This document shows, piece by piece, positions 8,044 to 17,133 of a DNA stretch of 64,000 nt. A program made the translations under genes and the position numbers. Origin of the DNA: Gordonia sediminis (lineage in GTDB: Bacteria; Actinomycetota; Actinomycetes; Mycobacteriales; Mycobacteriaceae); contig RZUM01000002.1 in assembly GCA_004193205.1 (NCBI GenBank), forward strand, positions 434,001-498,000. Direction: 5' to 3'. Each line of letters starts with the position of its first letter. Position 1 is the stretch's first letter. The notes beneath the pieces were generated by a model that saw only the letters and a list, made by a program, of their open reading frames with translations, did not search any database and was not told the origin of the DNA.

Positions 8044-9381
8044 ATGGCTGCAGCGGGTAGACGTGAGGTGTCCCGACGTGTACCGACCACACTTGCCGCG
8101 ATCCTGGTGACCGTGTTCGCGGTCGTGGTCTCGGCCTGCTCGGACGGCCACATCGACGTCCGGTCGGTGGCGAGTCCGGGATGGTCGAGCTTCGGCGGCA
8201 ACGCCGCCAACTCCAACTTCGCCTACCCGTCGGTGCCCGACGACCTCGAGCTGAGCTGGACCCGCCCCACCGGCGGACCGGTGACCGCACCGCTGAGCAT
8301 CTCCAACCAGTCCAACGTCGGGGTCACCGCGACCACCGAGAACGGCTGCAACTGGCTGATCCTCGATCCGCGGAACGGGCGGAAGAACTTCTGCAAGCGG
8401 ATGCGCGCGGGGATCGAGGTCAACACGCCGCTGGTCGACCAGTACGACCAGCCCTACATCGGTGAGGAGACCACCTTCCTGGCCTGGAATGCCGGTGGCG
8501 GGATCCGCTGGCGGATGCCGGTGCTCGGCGTGCCGCTGTCGGCGAAGTTCGCCGGGCCGAGCCAGGTCCTCGTCACCACCACCCAGGGACAGATCCTGCT
8601 CCTGAACACCCAGAACAGTGACTTCCTCGCCCCCGAGGTCCGACTGCGCGCCGACGCCAATCCCGACGACCCCACCTACGGCTTCGGCGACTGCATCACG
8701 AACGGGCCGCGCTGCGCGATTCCCGCACCCGCCGCGGTCGATGCCGACCAGCAGCGTTTCTTCCTCAACTTCTGGCCGCAGGGCGCGATCGCCTCCCAGA
8801 TCCGCGCGATGTCCTATGCCGAGGAGAACGGCGCGCGCACAATCCGGGAGATCTGGCACGCCGACATCCCCGGCGGGGTCGTCGGCCCTCCCACCCTGTC
8901 CGCGGACGGAAAGACCGTCTACGCGTTCAGCCGGCTCGGCCGGATCGTCGCGCTGGACTCCGCGAGCGGCGAGACCCGCTGGAGCTACGACAACGGCGGG
9001 TACGGCTTCGCGACCATGTCGGTGTCGCCCGACGGGCTGATCATCCCCACCGGCGTCATCGGTGCCCCGCTGACGTTGCTGCGCGACCAGGGAGACCATG
9101 CCGAACTCCTCTGGCAGCGTAAGGATCTCGCCGTCGTCAGCCTGTCCACCCTGACCAACGACCACACCGCGTGGACCGTCGTCCGCGACAAGGGCAAGGA
9201 CTCACTGTCGCTGACCGAGGTGTCCACCGACGACGGTGCGACGAAACGGTCGCTGTCGCTGCCGGAGTCGGTCGGCTTCGCCACCGGTGTCGCGGTGTCG
9301 CCCCAGGGACAGATCGCCACCGCGACCAACATCGGGGAGGTCTACTTCTTCGACAGCAAGGCCGCGATCGAGAGCCGCTAG
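8044..9381 (+). CDS. secreted PQQ-like beta-propeller lipoprotein (Rv3035-like)
   Basis: The 445-residue protein begins with a basic region, a hydrophobic segment TTLAAILVTVFAVVVSA and a lipobox ending at Cys33 (VVSAC), so it should be a lipid-anchored exported protein. The mature part contains repeated propeller blades such as GRIVALDSASGETRWSYDNG and GQILLLNTQNSDF, resembling PQQ-enzyme repeats but without visible cofactor residues. It may act as a scaffold or binding protein in the envelope. It is divergent from the hexapeptide acyltransferase and matches Rv3035 by position. Confidence 0.85.
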   Translation: MAAAGRREVSRRVPTTLAAILVTVFAVVVSACSDGHIDVRSVASPGWSSFGGNAANSNFAYPSVPDDLELSWTRPTGGPVTAPLSISNQSNVGVTATTENGCNWLILDPRNGRKNFCKRMRAGIEVNTPLVDQYDQPYIGEETTFLAWNAGGGIRWRMPVLGVPLSAKFAGPSQVLVTTTQGQILLLNTQNSDFLAPEVRLRADANPDDPTYGFGDCITNGPRCAIPAPAAVDADQQRFFLNFWPQGAIASQIRAMSYAEENGARTIREIWHADIPGGVVGPPTLSADGKTVYAFSRLGRIVALDSASGETRWSYDNGGYGFATMSVSPDGLIIPTGVIGAPLTLLRDQGDHAELLWQRKDLAVVSLSTLTNDHTAWTVVRDKGKDSLSLTEVSTDDGATKRSLSLPESVGFATGVAVSPQGQIATATNIGEVYFFDSKAAIESR

Positions 9382-9746
9382 CGAAGCTGGGTGCGAGACG
9401 GCTGCGGCCCCAATAGGCGCAGTTCCGTGGACGTTGCACGAATTTCACTGAGGAGTAGAAGGTCTGCGGCGGCCAACGACGTCGTGTCCGTCACGTCGGC
9501 GAGTTCGAGGAGAATCTGGACGGCGCGCTCGACGGTGATCCCGAAGTGCCCATACAGGTCGGCCGGTGACGGTCCGTCGAAGCTCAGCCAGCCCAGTATG
9601 TATGCGCCCAGTTCACGTTCGAACCGCCCGATTGATCCGCATGTGGCTACGGATCGGCGCGGGTCAGGAGTTCCGCACCGCAGCGGATTCGAGTTTCTAC
9701 GCATGCGCCGGGTACCCCTGCGCAGCGGCTGAGCTTCGACGGCCAT
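9378..9746 (-). CDS. small DUF3263-like protein at end of sugar operon
   Basis: This 122-residue protein has a basic N-terminus and a helical C-terminal region (YILGWLSFDGPSPADLYGHF followed by GITVERAVQILLELAD). The pattern W...G....dlY..FGi...r..qiLleL resembles the small actinobacterial DUF3263 family; the match is by eye. The ATG follows GAGGG with 8 bases spacing and lies only 3 bp after the upstream isomerase stop, so it belongs to that operon. It overlaps the end of the lipoprotein gene by 4 bp. A similar small protein ends the aldolase operon at 47959. Function is unknown; a helix-turn-helix role is possible. Confidence 0.65.
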   Translation of the reverse strand: MAVEAQPLRRGTRRMRRNSNPLRCGTPDPRRSVATCGSIGRFERELGAYILGWLSFDGPSPADLYGHFGITVERAVQILLELADVTDTTSLAAADLLLLSEIRATSTELRLLGPQPSRTQLR

Positions 9747-9749
9747 CGT

Positions 9750-10748
9750 TCACACCCTCAGTGCGGAGTTGGCCGTGTGGAGGGTGTCGGCGGCGACCTT
9801 GAGACCTTCGATACGGTCGAACTCGACGTCTTCGTGCTCGATGTTGACCGCCATGGTCGGGTCGACCGCCTCCAGGGCAGCAAGGAACCGGGTCCAGAAA
9901 CCGACATCATGGCCACGGCCCACGGCGACGAAGTCCCAGGCCGAGTCCTCCGGCCACTTGTTCACGACATGCTTTCCGCCGAGCCCGGTGGGGTTCTCCG
10001 ACAACGGGATTCGGGTGAATCGCTCATCGAGGACGCCGTAGATCTTGCAGTTCTCGTTGATTCGGGTGTCCTTGGCGGCGGCGTGGAAGACCAGCGGGCC
10101 CAGCCATTCGATGGCGGCGACCGGGTCGATGCCCTGCCAGAACAGGTGCGACGGGTCCATTTCCGCGCCGACGTGGGTGGCGCCGACCTTGTCGACGAGC
10201 CGCTTGAGTGTTGGCGGGTTGAACACCAGGTTCTGCGGATGCATCTCGATGGCGACCTTCACCCCGTTGTCCCGGGCCAGTGCATCGATCTCGGTCCAGA
10301 ACGGCACCGCCACCTCATCCCACTGGTAGTCCAGGGAGTCGAGATAACCGGAGTCCCAGGTGTTCACATGCCACGCCGGCCACTGGCCGCCGGGATGTGC
10401 CTGCGGCAGACCGGACATCGTGACGACCCGGTCGACACCGAGCAGCCCGGCGACGCGGATGGCCTTGCGCAGGTCATCGGCATCCTCGGGGCCCACCTCG
10501 GGGTCGGGATGCAGCGGGTTGCCGTTGCAGTTGAGGCCGGCGATCGACACCCCGGTGCCGTCGAAGTTGGCGAGGTAGTCCGCCGCGGTGACCGCGCCCG
10601 ACAGCAGGTCGTCGATGGGCAGATGCGGGGTGGGCAGGAAGCCACCCGCGTTGATCTCCGCGCCGGTCAGACCCAGAGAGCCGATGATCTCCAGGGCCTC
10701 ACGCAGCGGCTTGTCGTGCAGGATCGCGGTGTAGACGCCGAGCTTCAT
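9750..10748 (-). CDS. sugar phosphate isomerase/epimerase family TIM-barrel protein
   Basis: The 332-residue protein belongs to the xylose isomerase-like/AP endonuclease 2 superfamily. It begins MKLGVYTAILHDKPLREALE and has the carboxylate and histidine metal-ligand motifs VAIEMHPQNLVFNPPTL, GAEMDPSHLFWQGIDP and VNIEHEDVEFDRIEGLK. These enzymes isomerise or epimerise sugars, keto-sugars or inositol derivatives. It follows the Gfo/Idh/MocA oxidoreductase by 36 bp and precedes the small DUF3263-like gene. Pairing with Gfo/Idh enzymes is typical of cyclitol or 3-keto-sugar catabolism; the substrate here is not determined. Confidence 0.88.
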   Translation of the reverse strand: MKLGVYTAILHDKPLREALEIIGSLGLTGAEINAGGFLPTPHLPIDDLLSGAVTAADYLANFDGTGVSIAGLNCNGNPLHPDPEVGPEDADDLRKAIRVAGLLGVDRVVTMSGLPQAHPGGQWPAWHVNTWDSGYLDSLDYQWDEVAVPFWTEIDALARDNGVKVAIEMHPQNLVFNPPTLKRLVDKVGATHVGAEMDPSHLFWQGIDPVAAIEWLGPLVFHAAAKDTRINENCKIYGVLDERFTRIPLSENPTGLGGKHVVNKWPEDSAWDFVAVGRGHDVGFWTRFLAALEAVDPTMAVNIEHEDVEFDRIEGLKVAADTLHTANSALRV

Positions 10749-10784
10749 GATGATGTGTGCCTTTCGTGGTGATGAGTGGGTTGG

Positions 10785-11966
10785 TCAGGCGACCTTGACG
10801 GTGGCTCCGCCGTTGGCGGCGGATTCGGCGATGGCGGCGACGACGCGCATGCTGTGCAGGCCGACGTCGAATCCGGGCAGCGGTCCGAGGACGTCGATGC
10901 CGGCAATCTGGTCGAGGAACGCCCGGGACTGATAGGCGAACAGTTCGGCCTTGCCGTGTCCGACACCGCCGGCGTCCATGGGCAGGCCGCCCTGGATGTA
11001 GGGGTGCTCGGGGCCGATGGTCACGCGGCGCGGACCGTTGACCGCGGAGCGCACGTCGTCGTTGGCGAGGTGGAACTCGGCGATGCGCGCAAGCTCCCAC
11101 GAGGCCGAACCGCCGGTGCCGAACATCTCGAAGCCCAGTCCGTCCGGCAGGCTGTGCGCGACGCGTGAGGCCGAGTAGGTCCCGGCCGCGCCGGTGCCGA
11201 AGGTGGCGGTGAAGGTGGCGACGTCCTCGTTCTCCACCGGCGCCGTCTCGTCACTGACCGCACCCTTGGTGTGTCCATAGGTGGTGCCGATGGGGACCGG
11301 ACGCTCGGTGATCACGGTGTGGAAGCGGGCCCCGCAGATCTCGGTGATCGGGCCGCAGATGTACTCCGACAGGTCGATGAGGTGGCTGCCGATGTCGGCG
11401 AGTGCGCCGGTGCCCGGGCCGCCGCGGTAGCGCCAGGTGATCGGGGAGGTCGGGTCGAGGGCGTAGTCGCACCAGTAGTGGCCGTTGAAGTGGACCAGGT
11501 CGCCGATGGTGCCGGCGACCAGTTCGCGGCGGATCTGCTCGACGGCCGGTGAGCGGCGGTAGGTGTAGCCGACGGCAGCGATGCTGTTCTTGGCGGCCTC
11601 GGCTGCGTTGACCATGGCTTCGGCGTCGGCCAGCGAGCCCGCCAGTGGCTTCTCGCAGAGCACATGCTTGCCGGCGGCCAGCAGTCCTTCGACCATCTCG
11701 CGGTGCAGGTGGTTGGCAACGACAACGCTCACCGCATCGATGTCGGGTGAGTCGGCGATGGCCTTCCAGTCGTATTCGGCGCGGTCGTAGCCGTATCGCT
11801 TGGCAGTGTCGTCGGCGACCGCGGCATTGGCGTCCGCGATCGCGACCAGGCGCACGTCGGGCCGGTCGGTGCCGAACAGTGTGCTCGCCATCCGGTAGCC
11901 CGCGGCGTGTGCACGCCCTGCCATTCCGCCGCCGATCACGGCGACTCCGATCGTTTTGTCGGTCAC
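10785..11966 (-). CDS. Gfo/Idh/MocA family NAD(P)-dependent oxidoreductase
   Basis: The 393-residue protein opens with a Rossmann motif, GVAVIGGGMAGRAHAAGYR, then shows the EKP motif (LCEKPLAGSLADAEAM near residue 96) and the C-terminal alpha/beta domain with YRRSPAVEQIRREL and LIDLSEYICGPI. These are the marks of glucose-fructose oxidoreductase / inositol dehydrogenase proteins, which oxidise sugar or cyclitol hydroxyls with NAD(P). It is the first gene of a three-gene operon and is divergent from the LacI regulator, with an operator between them. Control by that regulator is therefore likely. Confidence 0.92.
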   Translation of the reverse strand: MTDKTIGVAVIGGGMAGRAHAAGYRMASTLFGTDRPDVRLVAIADANAAVADDTAKRYGYDRAEYDWKAIADSPDIDAVSVVVANHLHREMVEGLLAAGKHVLCEKPLAGSLADAEAMVNAAEAAKNSIAAVGYTYRRSPAVEQIRRELVAGTIGDLVHFNGHYWCDYALDPTSPITWRYRGGPGTGALADIGSHLIDLSEYICGPITEICGARFHTVITERPVPIGTTYGHTKGAVSDETAPVENEDVATFTATFGTGAAGTYSASRVAHSLPDGLGFEMFGTGGSASWELARIAEFHLANDDVRSAVNGPRRVTIGPEHPYIQGGLPMDAGGVGHGKAELFAYQSRAFLDQIAGIDVLGPLPGFDVGLHSMRVVAAIAESAANGGATVKVA

Positions 11967-12034
11967 TGAGTGTGTTCCTCGTGGCTCGGGCCGGCGGGTA
12001 TCCGGCGTGATCGTGGTTGTTACTTTCCCGGTCT

Positions 12035-12050
12035 ACTAAACCGGTCTAGT
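12035..12050. promoter_or_regulatory. LacI-type operator
   Basis: ACTAAACCGGTCTAGT is a 16-bp palindrome with one mismatched pair and a central CG, the standard geometry of LacI-family operators. It lies in the divergent gap between the Gfo/Idh gene (start 11966) and the LacI gene (start 12127). It is therefore well placed for repression of the operon and autoregulation. Confidence 0.8.
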
Positions 12051-12126
12051 GCCATGTACTATGAGCGCAGTCACAGCGTCTGTCAAGCCCCCGGCGGGCA
12101 GCCGCCGATTCGGAAAGGAACCACAG

Positions 12127-13149
12127 GTGACCAAACCATCCCGCCCGACCATGCAGGATGTCGCGGACAAGGTCGGCGTGTCCAAGGCGACGGTCTCACT
12201 GGTCTTCCGCAAGGCCCCCGGCGTCGGGGAGGACACGCGACGCGAGGTCCTGCAGGCCGCGGAAGATCTGGGTTACCGGATGAACCGCGCGGCGGCGCTG
12301 ATGACCGCGCGGCGGTCTCACCTGATCGGCGTCGCCGCCGAGATCGGCAACAGCTTCCACGCGGAGATAGTCGAAAGCATCGTCGCCGCAGCAGATCTCG
12401 CTGGCTATGAGGTCGTCCTCGGAGCGGTGACCCCAACCCATGATGAACAGCGGGTGATCGAGACGCTGATCGATTTCCGTTGCGAGGGCATGCTTCTCCT
12501 CGGACCCGAACTCGAGACCAAGGCGATCTCGGAGCTCGGGGAACGGCTGCCCACGGTCGTGATCGGGCGCCGCATCAGCGCTGGATCGGTGGACGTCGTC
12601 CGGACCAACGACGGCAAGGGCATCGCCGGCGTCGTCGAATATCTGGTCGGTCTCGGACACCGTCGGATCGTGCATGTCGCCGCTGGACCCGGCGTCATCG
12701 CAGCCGACCGGCGCAATGGGTTCCTGCGCGCGATGCGACGCCACGGGTTGACGAATGATGGGAGCGTCGTCGACGCCGGCGACTTCACCGAGGAGTCCGG
12801 CATGCGCGCCGGGCACGCGATTCTCGCCGGCGAGTTGCCGACCGCCGTCGTGTGCGCCAACGATCGCCTCGCGGTCGGTGTCCTCGACGTCCTGCGCCGC
12901 GCCGGCGTCGACGTTCCCGGCGAGGTGTCGGTGACCGGCTACGACGACAGCGTCCTCGCGCGACTGAGCCACGTCGATCTGACCACCGTTAGCCAGCAGC
13001 CCAAGGAGCAGGCCGAACGGGCGATCGAGGCGGTCGTCGGGAGGCTCGACCACGAGCGGACGGAACGAGTGTCGTCGACGCTTGTTCCGGAACTCATCGT
13101 CCGGGCGACGACGGCGCCTCCGCGATCGACTTTGCTCTCGTCCGCATGA
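12127..13149 (+). CDS. LacI family transcriptional regulator
   Basis: The 340-residue protein has an N-terminal helix-turn-helix (TMQDVADKVGVSKATVSLVF), a hinge sequence (MNRAAALMTARR, with the N-x2-A-x-L pattern), and a periplasmic-binding-protein-like effector domain ending in VPELIVRAT. I chose the GTG at 12127 because AAAGGAA lies just upstream and the length then matches the family; the open frame begins at 12049, but that lies inside the operator. It is expected to repress the divergent sugar operon until a sugar ligand binds. The last 68 bp are repeated at 14630. Confidence 0.93.
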   Translation: MTKPSRPTMQDVADKVGVSKATVSLVFRKAPGVGEDTRREVLQAAEDLGYRMNRAAALMTARRSHLIGVAAEIGNSFHAEIVESIVAAADLAGYEVVLGAVTPTHDEQRVIETLIDFRCEGMLLLGPELETKAISELGERLPTVVIGRRISAGSVDVVRTNDGKGIAGVVEYLVGLGHRRIVHVAAGPGVIAADRRNGFLRAMRRHGLTNDGSVVDAGDFTEESGMRAGHAILAGELPTAVVCANDRLAVGVLDVLRRAGVDVPGEVSVTGYDDSVLARLSHVDLTTVSQQPKEQAERAIEAVVGRLDHERTERVSSTLVPELIVRATTAPPRSTLLSSA

Positions 13150-13294
13150 TCTCCGAAGCCAGTCCGGTTCCGGTTCGACGATCGGCGCCGCGAAGCGACG
13201 GGAGGGCGTGCTCGTGATCAAACGTCAAGATCGTGACAACCAGCGTTGCTGAGTGCGCCATCGGCGAAGCACGCAGCACCGCCCGGTAGCGGGG

Positions 13295-14542
13295 CTATTC
13301 AGCGGTACCAACAAGTTGCGCGAGCCGCTCCCCCAGCACGGTGACACTCGGCACCGGTTCGCGGCCGAAGAACGTCGGCTTGCAGCGGCGCAACAGCTTC
13401 TCCCCATCGCGCGACCAAGTGAAACCGGGCTTACCGAGCAGTGCCCGGAACACCGGGTCAGCGCCCTCGGGGTGACGGTCGACCAGACGGCGAATAGCGA
13501 GGGGTGCAACGGATTCGTCGTGGAGGTAGCCCTCGAGCTGATCAAGCCCGGCAGGGTCGACCACTTGTCCCGCGTCACCGGCTGCGGCGGCCTCGGCGAA
13601 AAGAGCATCCAGACGACCGAAGTCGGCATAGAAATTGAGCCCGTCGACGTCGTCGTAGATGAGCGCGACTGTCTCCGCCTCCAAAAGACCCTCGGGCAAT
13701 CGTCCCAACTCATCCGCCTCGGGCACTGTGTGCGCAGGCAGATCCCTTTCACCGGTTTCCCAAAGTGCCTTGTCCTGCAAGCGACGATAGTGCTCGCGGA
13801 GAATGTCCTGCGCCTCGCCGGCCCCGACGACCACCATGTCGGAGCCGGTCTGGGCGATGAAGTCGGCGCGCTGACCAGCCTGCATCTCCCACGCCCGACG
13901 CAGCAGGGGCGGGTTGCGTCGGAGTTGTCTCGGATCGGTGGTCATCGCCTTGACGGCAACCTGGGCCACTGCAGTCCCATCCGACTCCGGGTAGGCCGCC
14001 ATGTGACCGCTGATCAGCCACACTCCGCTCGCCGGTGACAACGGCACGATTCGGCAGATCACGAATGCGCCCACGTTGAGGGCGGTGAATGCCTGGCGCC
14101 CGAGGTTGGAGTGGGCACGGTAGTCGAGGTCATCGACCAGATTGCGGAGTTCGACGGCATCACCATCACCATCGAACCGCGTTACCTCGAAGATCCCCTC
14201 GACGACGTCACGCCAACCGAGCATCATCTCTCGGTCGGCGACCGACAGCCGCGGGCGCCGTTGGGTGACGAACCGCTCGACGACGGTCCGCCCGTTGGGT
14301 AGCCGGTATTGCAGCGCGAAGTGGTCGACGGCGCGTGTGGCGCTGCCTTCGTCCAGGAAGTTGCCACGACCGGCCGCTTCTTTCAACACAGAGCCCAGTC
14401 GCTTCTGAAATTCCGGACCCGCGGCATAGTCGATCAGTTCCCGCTTGAGCTTCGAAGCTCGAGCGATCAGCTCACCGATTTCTCCTTCGGTGACCCTGTG
14501 CTGATTCGTGCGCGGGATGGACGTCGTCGCCATGGCCGTCAC
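13295..14542 (-). CDS. conserved hypothetical protein (415 aa), unrecognised
   Basis: I do not recognise this 415-residue protein. It has a helical N-terminus (EGEIGELIARASKLKRELID), a mixed middle region with RNLVDDLDYRAHSNLGRQAF and FVICRIVPLSPASGVWLISG, and an acidic helical C-terminus. No signal peptide or membrane span is seen. A start three codons later (MATTSIP) is also possible. Codon use is like its neighbours, so I consider it a real gene. It sits between two direct copies of the lacI 3' end (13082-13149 and 14630-14697), which suggests it was inserted or that the locus was duplicated around it. Confidence 0.7.
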   Translation of the reverse strand: MTAMATTSIPRTNQHRVTEGEIGELIARASKLKRELIDYAAGPEFQKRLGSVLKEAAGRGNFLDEGSATRAVDHFALQYRLPNGRTVVERFVTQRRPRLSVADREMMLGWRDVVEGIFEVTRFDGDGDAVELRNLVDDLDYRAHSNLGRQAFTALNVGAFVICRIVPLSPASGVWLISGHMAAYPESDGTAVAQVAVKAMTTDPRQLRRNPPLLRRAWEMQAGQRADFIAQTGSDMVVVGAGEAQDILREHYRRLQDKALWETGERDLPAHTVPEADELGRLPEGLLEAETVALIYDDVDGLNFYADFGRLDALFAEAAAAGDAGQVVDPAGLDQLEGYLHDESVAPLAIRRLVDRHPEGADPVFRALLGKPGFTWSRDGEKLLRRCKPTFFGREPVPSVTVLGERLAQLVGTAE

Positions 14543-14629
14543 AGTAGCGCAGAGCCGTCGACGGCTGAGTTCACGTCACGGCGTGTCACGAGACGTGGCG
14601 CCACGCTGTGCCTCGCAACATTCCATCCG

Positions 14630-14697
14630 TTGTTCCGGAACTCATCGTCCGGGCCACGACGGCGCCTCCGCGATCGACATTGCTCTCGTCGGCATGA
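14630..14697 (+). pseudogene. remnant 3' end of a LacI-family gene
   Basis: This stretch encodes VPELIVRATTAPPRSTLLSSA followed by a stop. It repeats the last 22 or so codons of the lacI gene ending at 13149 almost exactly, with a constant offset of 1548 bp; similarity continues with small indels to about 14735. No upstream regulator body is attached. It is a decayed second copy of a lacI gene tail. Confidence 0.8.
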
Positions 14698-14739
14698 TCT
14701 CCCGAAGCCGAGCCGGTTCGCGATCGGCGCGACTCTGGC

Positions 14740-14868
14740 CTGAAGTCTTCCTCGCCCATGCGGTGAACACGGACCAGGTTCGTTGACCCAGTGGCGCTGG
14801 GAGGTGAGCCGGCGACGATGACCACGACGTCACCTCGGCGATAGTGGCCCAAACGCGAGCAGCGCCTC
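14740..14868 (-). pseudogene. remnant 3' end of a pyruvate kinase gene
   Basis: On the minus strand this segment reads GHYRRGDVVVIVAGSPP, then SATGSTNLVRVHRMGEEDF. This closely matches the C-terminus of the intact pyruvate kinase at 35608-37137 (GQYRRGDVVVIVAGSPP, NTTGSTNFIHVHRIGDQDF). Only about 40 codons are present and there is no start, so it is a fragment left by rearrangement. Confidence 0.85.
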
Positions 14869-14916
14869 GTGTCCTGGCCGGGCTCGAGCTCAGGGAGTCC
14901 CACGAAAGATACTGTG

Positions 14917-15311
14917 TCACAGCACTCGAACAGCGGCGCCGCCACTGATCGGGATGTGTGGGGAGAATCTGTCGAGTACGGCAGGATCGTGCCCAGGGAT
15001 GAAAAATGTGTTTGCCCTCGAGGACAAGAGAGTGATCGTGTCGTAATTGCGGTACATTCCTGCGACGTCTGACACGACGCTGAATGGGCGGTCCAGTCTG
15101 CGTTCGTCGTAGGTGTGGACCGCGTCGGAGGCGAGAATGGCGGTGCCGTCCTGTCCGTGCACGACAACGATCAGTTGGCCGGGGGTGTGACCGCCGACGA
15201 CGATGAGTTCGATACCACTGACCGGAGTTCCGCAGTTGGTAGGCATTTTGGCGTTGCCGCTGGAATGAATGTGCAGGTGAGAGCGGTGCGGGGTACCAGA
15301 AAACGCGAAAA
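14917..15311 (-). pseudogene. C-terminal piece of interrupted MBL-fold hydrolase
   Basis: The frame encodes IELIVVGGHTPGQLIVVV, LASDAVHTYDERRLDRPFS and TFFIPGHDPAVLDRF, the C-terminal metal-ligand motifs (His, Asp, His) of the metallo-beta-lactamase fold in the N-acyl-homoserine lactonase-like family, and ends at a stop at 14917. It lacks the N-terminal HxHxDH half, which lies on the same strand beyond the insertion sequence (17214-17748). The two pieces are best read as one gene split by the IS, although the junction sequence is not a clean target duplication. Confidence 0.75.
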
Positions 15312-15377
15312 CCTGTAGGCACACGACTTCTGGCGTGTCTGCTGGTAATTCGGTGTTTTGTGTGGTGTTGTGTAGGT

Positions 15378-17102
15378 ATGTACCTGCGGGAGACACGGCG
15401 GAAGAACAAAGACGGTTCCACCGTGTCCTACCTGCAACTGGCCCACAACGAACGCCACCCGTCCACCGGCGCGCCGACGGCGAAGGTGATCCACAACTTC
15501 GGCCGCGCCGAGACCGTGGACCGCGACGGGCTGGCCCGGCTGGTGGGCTCGATCTCGCGGTTCCTCTCACCGGAGCAGGCCACGGCCGCCGGGGCCGGCG
15601 AGGGAGTGGAGATCCTCGACAGCCGCCGCCTCGGCGGTGCGTGGACGCTGGACCGGTTGTGGGAGCGTCTGGGGATCGGTGCGGCGATCACCCGCGCGGC
15701 CGCGTCGCGGCGGCTGGATGCCGATGCGGTGGAGCGGGTGATCTTCACCCTGGTCGCCCAGCGCGCCCTGGAACCGGGCTCGAAACTCGCCGCGACCGGC
15801 TGGCTGGCCGAACGGGTCGCGATCGGCGGGATCACCGAACTGTCGGATGATCAGGCGCATCGGGGGATGGATTTTCTGCTCGACGCACTCGACGAGATCG
15901 CCGCCGAAGTGTTCGATTCTGTTGCGCACCTGCTGAATTTGGATCTCGACATCGTGTTCGTCGACACCACCTCCACCTACTTCGACACCGACAGCCCTGA
16001 CGCGCTGCCCGAGATGGCCGACCCGATCGTCGACGACGGCATCACCCGCCCGGCCGAATCCGGCACCCGCACGTTCGGCCATTCCAAAGACTTCCGTACC
16101 GACCTGCCCCAGGTGGTGATCGCGATGGCCGTCACCTGCGATGGCATCCCGGTGCGCTGCTGGACCTTTCCCGGCAACACTGCCGACACCGCGATCATCC
16201 GCACCATCAAAGATGATCTCGCCGGCTGGCAACTCCGCCGGCTGGTGTGGGTCGCCGACCGCGGCTTCGCCTCCGCCACCAACCGCGCCTACCTCACCCG
16301 CGGCGGCGGGCACTACATCCACGCCGAGAAACTGCGCCACACCAACACCGAAGCCGCCGCCGCGCTGGCCCGGCCCGGCCGCTACCACACCGTCGGCGAC
16401 AACCTGCGCGTCAAAGAAGTCCACGTCGCCCCCGGCGGGAACGGTGACGGTGACGGCGGTGCCCGCGCAGTGCGATTCGTGGTGTGCCACAACCCCGATC
16501 AAGCCGAACGTGACGCCACCGTGCGTGCGAACCTGGTCGAGCACTTGCGGGAGCAGATCACCGGATCCGATACGTGGACCACCCGCCGCCGTGACGAGTT
16601 CGTCGGATCCTTGAAAGCCAAGCCCGGCTTGCGGCGGTATCTGCGGCGCACCAAGACCGGGTTGCTGCGCATCGATGCGGCCGCCATCAAGACCGAAGCA
16701 GGCCTGGACGGCAAGTGGTTGTTGCGGACCTCCGACACCACGCTCACCCCGGAAGATCTGGCCGCGGCCTACAAACAACTGTTGGCCGTGGAACGGGGTT
16801 GGCGGGACATGAAGGGCGCGTTGAAGCTGCGTCCGGTGTTCCACTACCGCGAGGACCGCATCCGGGCGCACGTGCAATTGTGTTGGCTGGCGTTGCTGCT
16901 GATCCGGGTCGCTGAGACCGCCACCGGTGACACCTGGCGCACCCTGGCCCACGAACTCGACCGTCTGCACCTGATCACCCTGGCCACCGACCACGGCACC
17001 GTCGCGCAACGCTCCGCACTGACCGCGGGCCACCGCCGCATCCTCGGTGCTCTCGAGCTGCCCGAGCCGCCCCGGTTCGTCGACTTCACCCCCAGCGCCT
17101 GA
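15378..17102 (+). CDS. IS1634-family DDE transposase
   Basis: The 574-residue protein begins MYLRETRRKNKDGSTVSYLQ, the usual N-terminus of IS1634/IS1549-type transposases. Likely DDE residues are the Asp in VDTTSTYFDTD, the Asp in WVADRGFAS and the Glu in LAVERGWRDMKGALKLRPVFH, followed by the R-x-R-A-H stretch typical of IS4-superfamily enzymes. The frame is intact, so the element may be active. The ATG at 15378 was chosen because the conserved N-terminus starts there. Confidence 0.95.
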   Translation: MYLRETRRKNKDGSTVSYLQLAHNERHPSTGAPTAKVIHNFGRAETVDRDGLARLVGSISRFLSPEQATAAGAGEGVEILDSRRLGGAWTLDRLWERLGIGAAITRAAASRRLDADAVERVIFTLVAQRALEPGSKLAATGWLAERVAIGGITELSDDQAHRGMDFLLDALDEIAAEVFDSVAHLLNLDLDIVFVDTTSTYFDTDSPDALPEMADPIVDDGITRPAESGTRTFGHSKDFRTDLPQVVIAMAVTCDGIPVRCWTFPGNTADTAIIRTIKDDLAGWQLRRLVWVADRGFASATNRAYLTRGGGHYIHAEKLRHTNTEAAAALARPGRYHTVGDNLRVKEVHVAPGGNGDGDGGARAVRFVVCHNPDQAERDATVRANLVEHLREQITGSDTWTTRRRDEFVGSLKAKPGLRRYLRRTKTGLLRIDAAAIKTEAGLDGKWLLRTSDTTLTPEDLAAAYKQLLAVERGWRDMKGALKLRPVFHYREDRIRAHVQLCWLALLLIRVAETATGDTWRTLAHELDRLHLITLATDHGTVAQRSALTAGHRRILGALELPEPPRFVDFTPSA

Positions 17103-17133
17103 CCGAGTTCGTTACCCGCTCCAGGCGTAGCAT

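Noticed and set aside
15567-17033. 488-codon minus-strand frame opposite the transposase
   Set aside because: Antisense shadow of an intact DDE transposase; Gly/Val/Gln-rich without family features.
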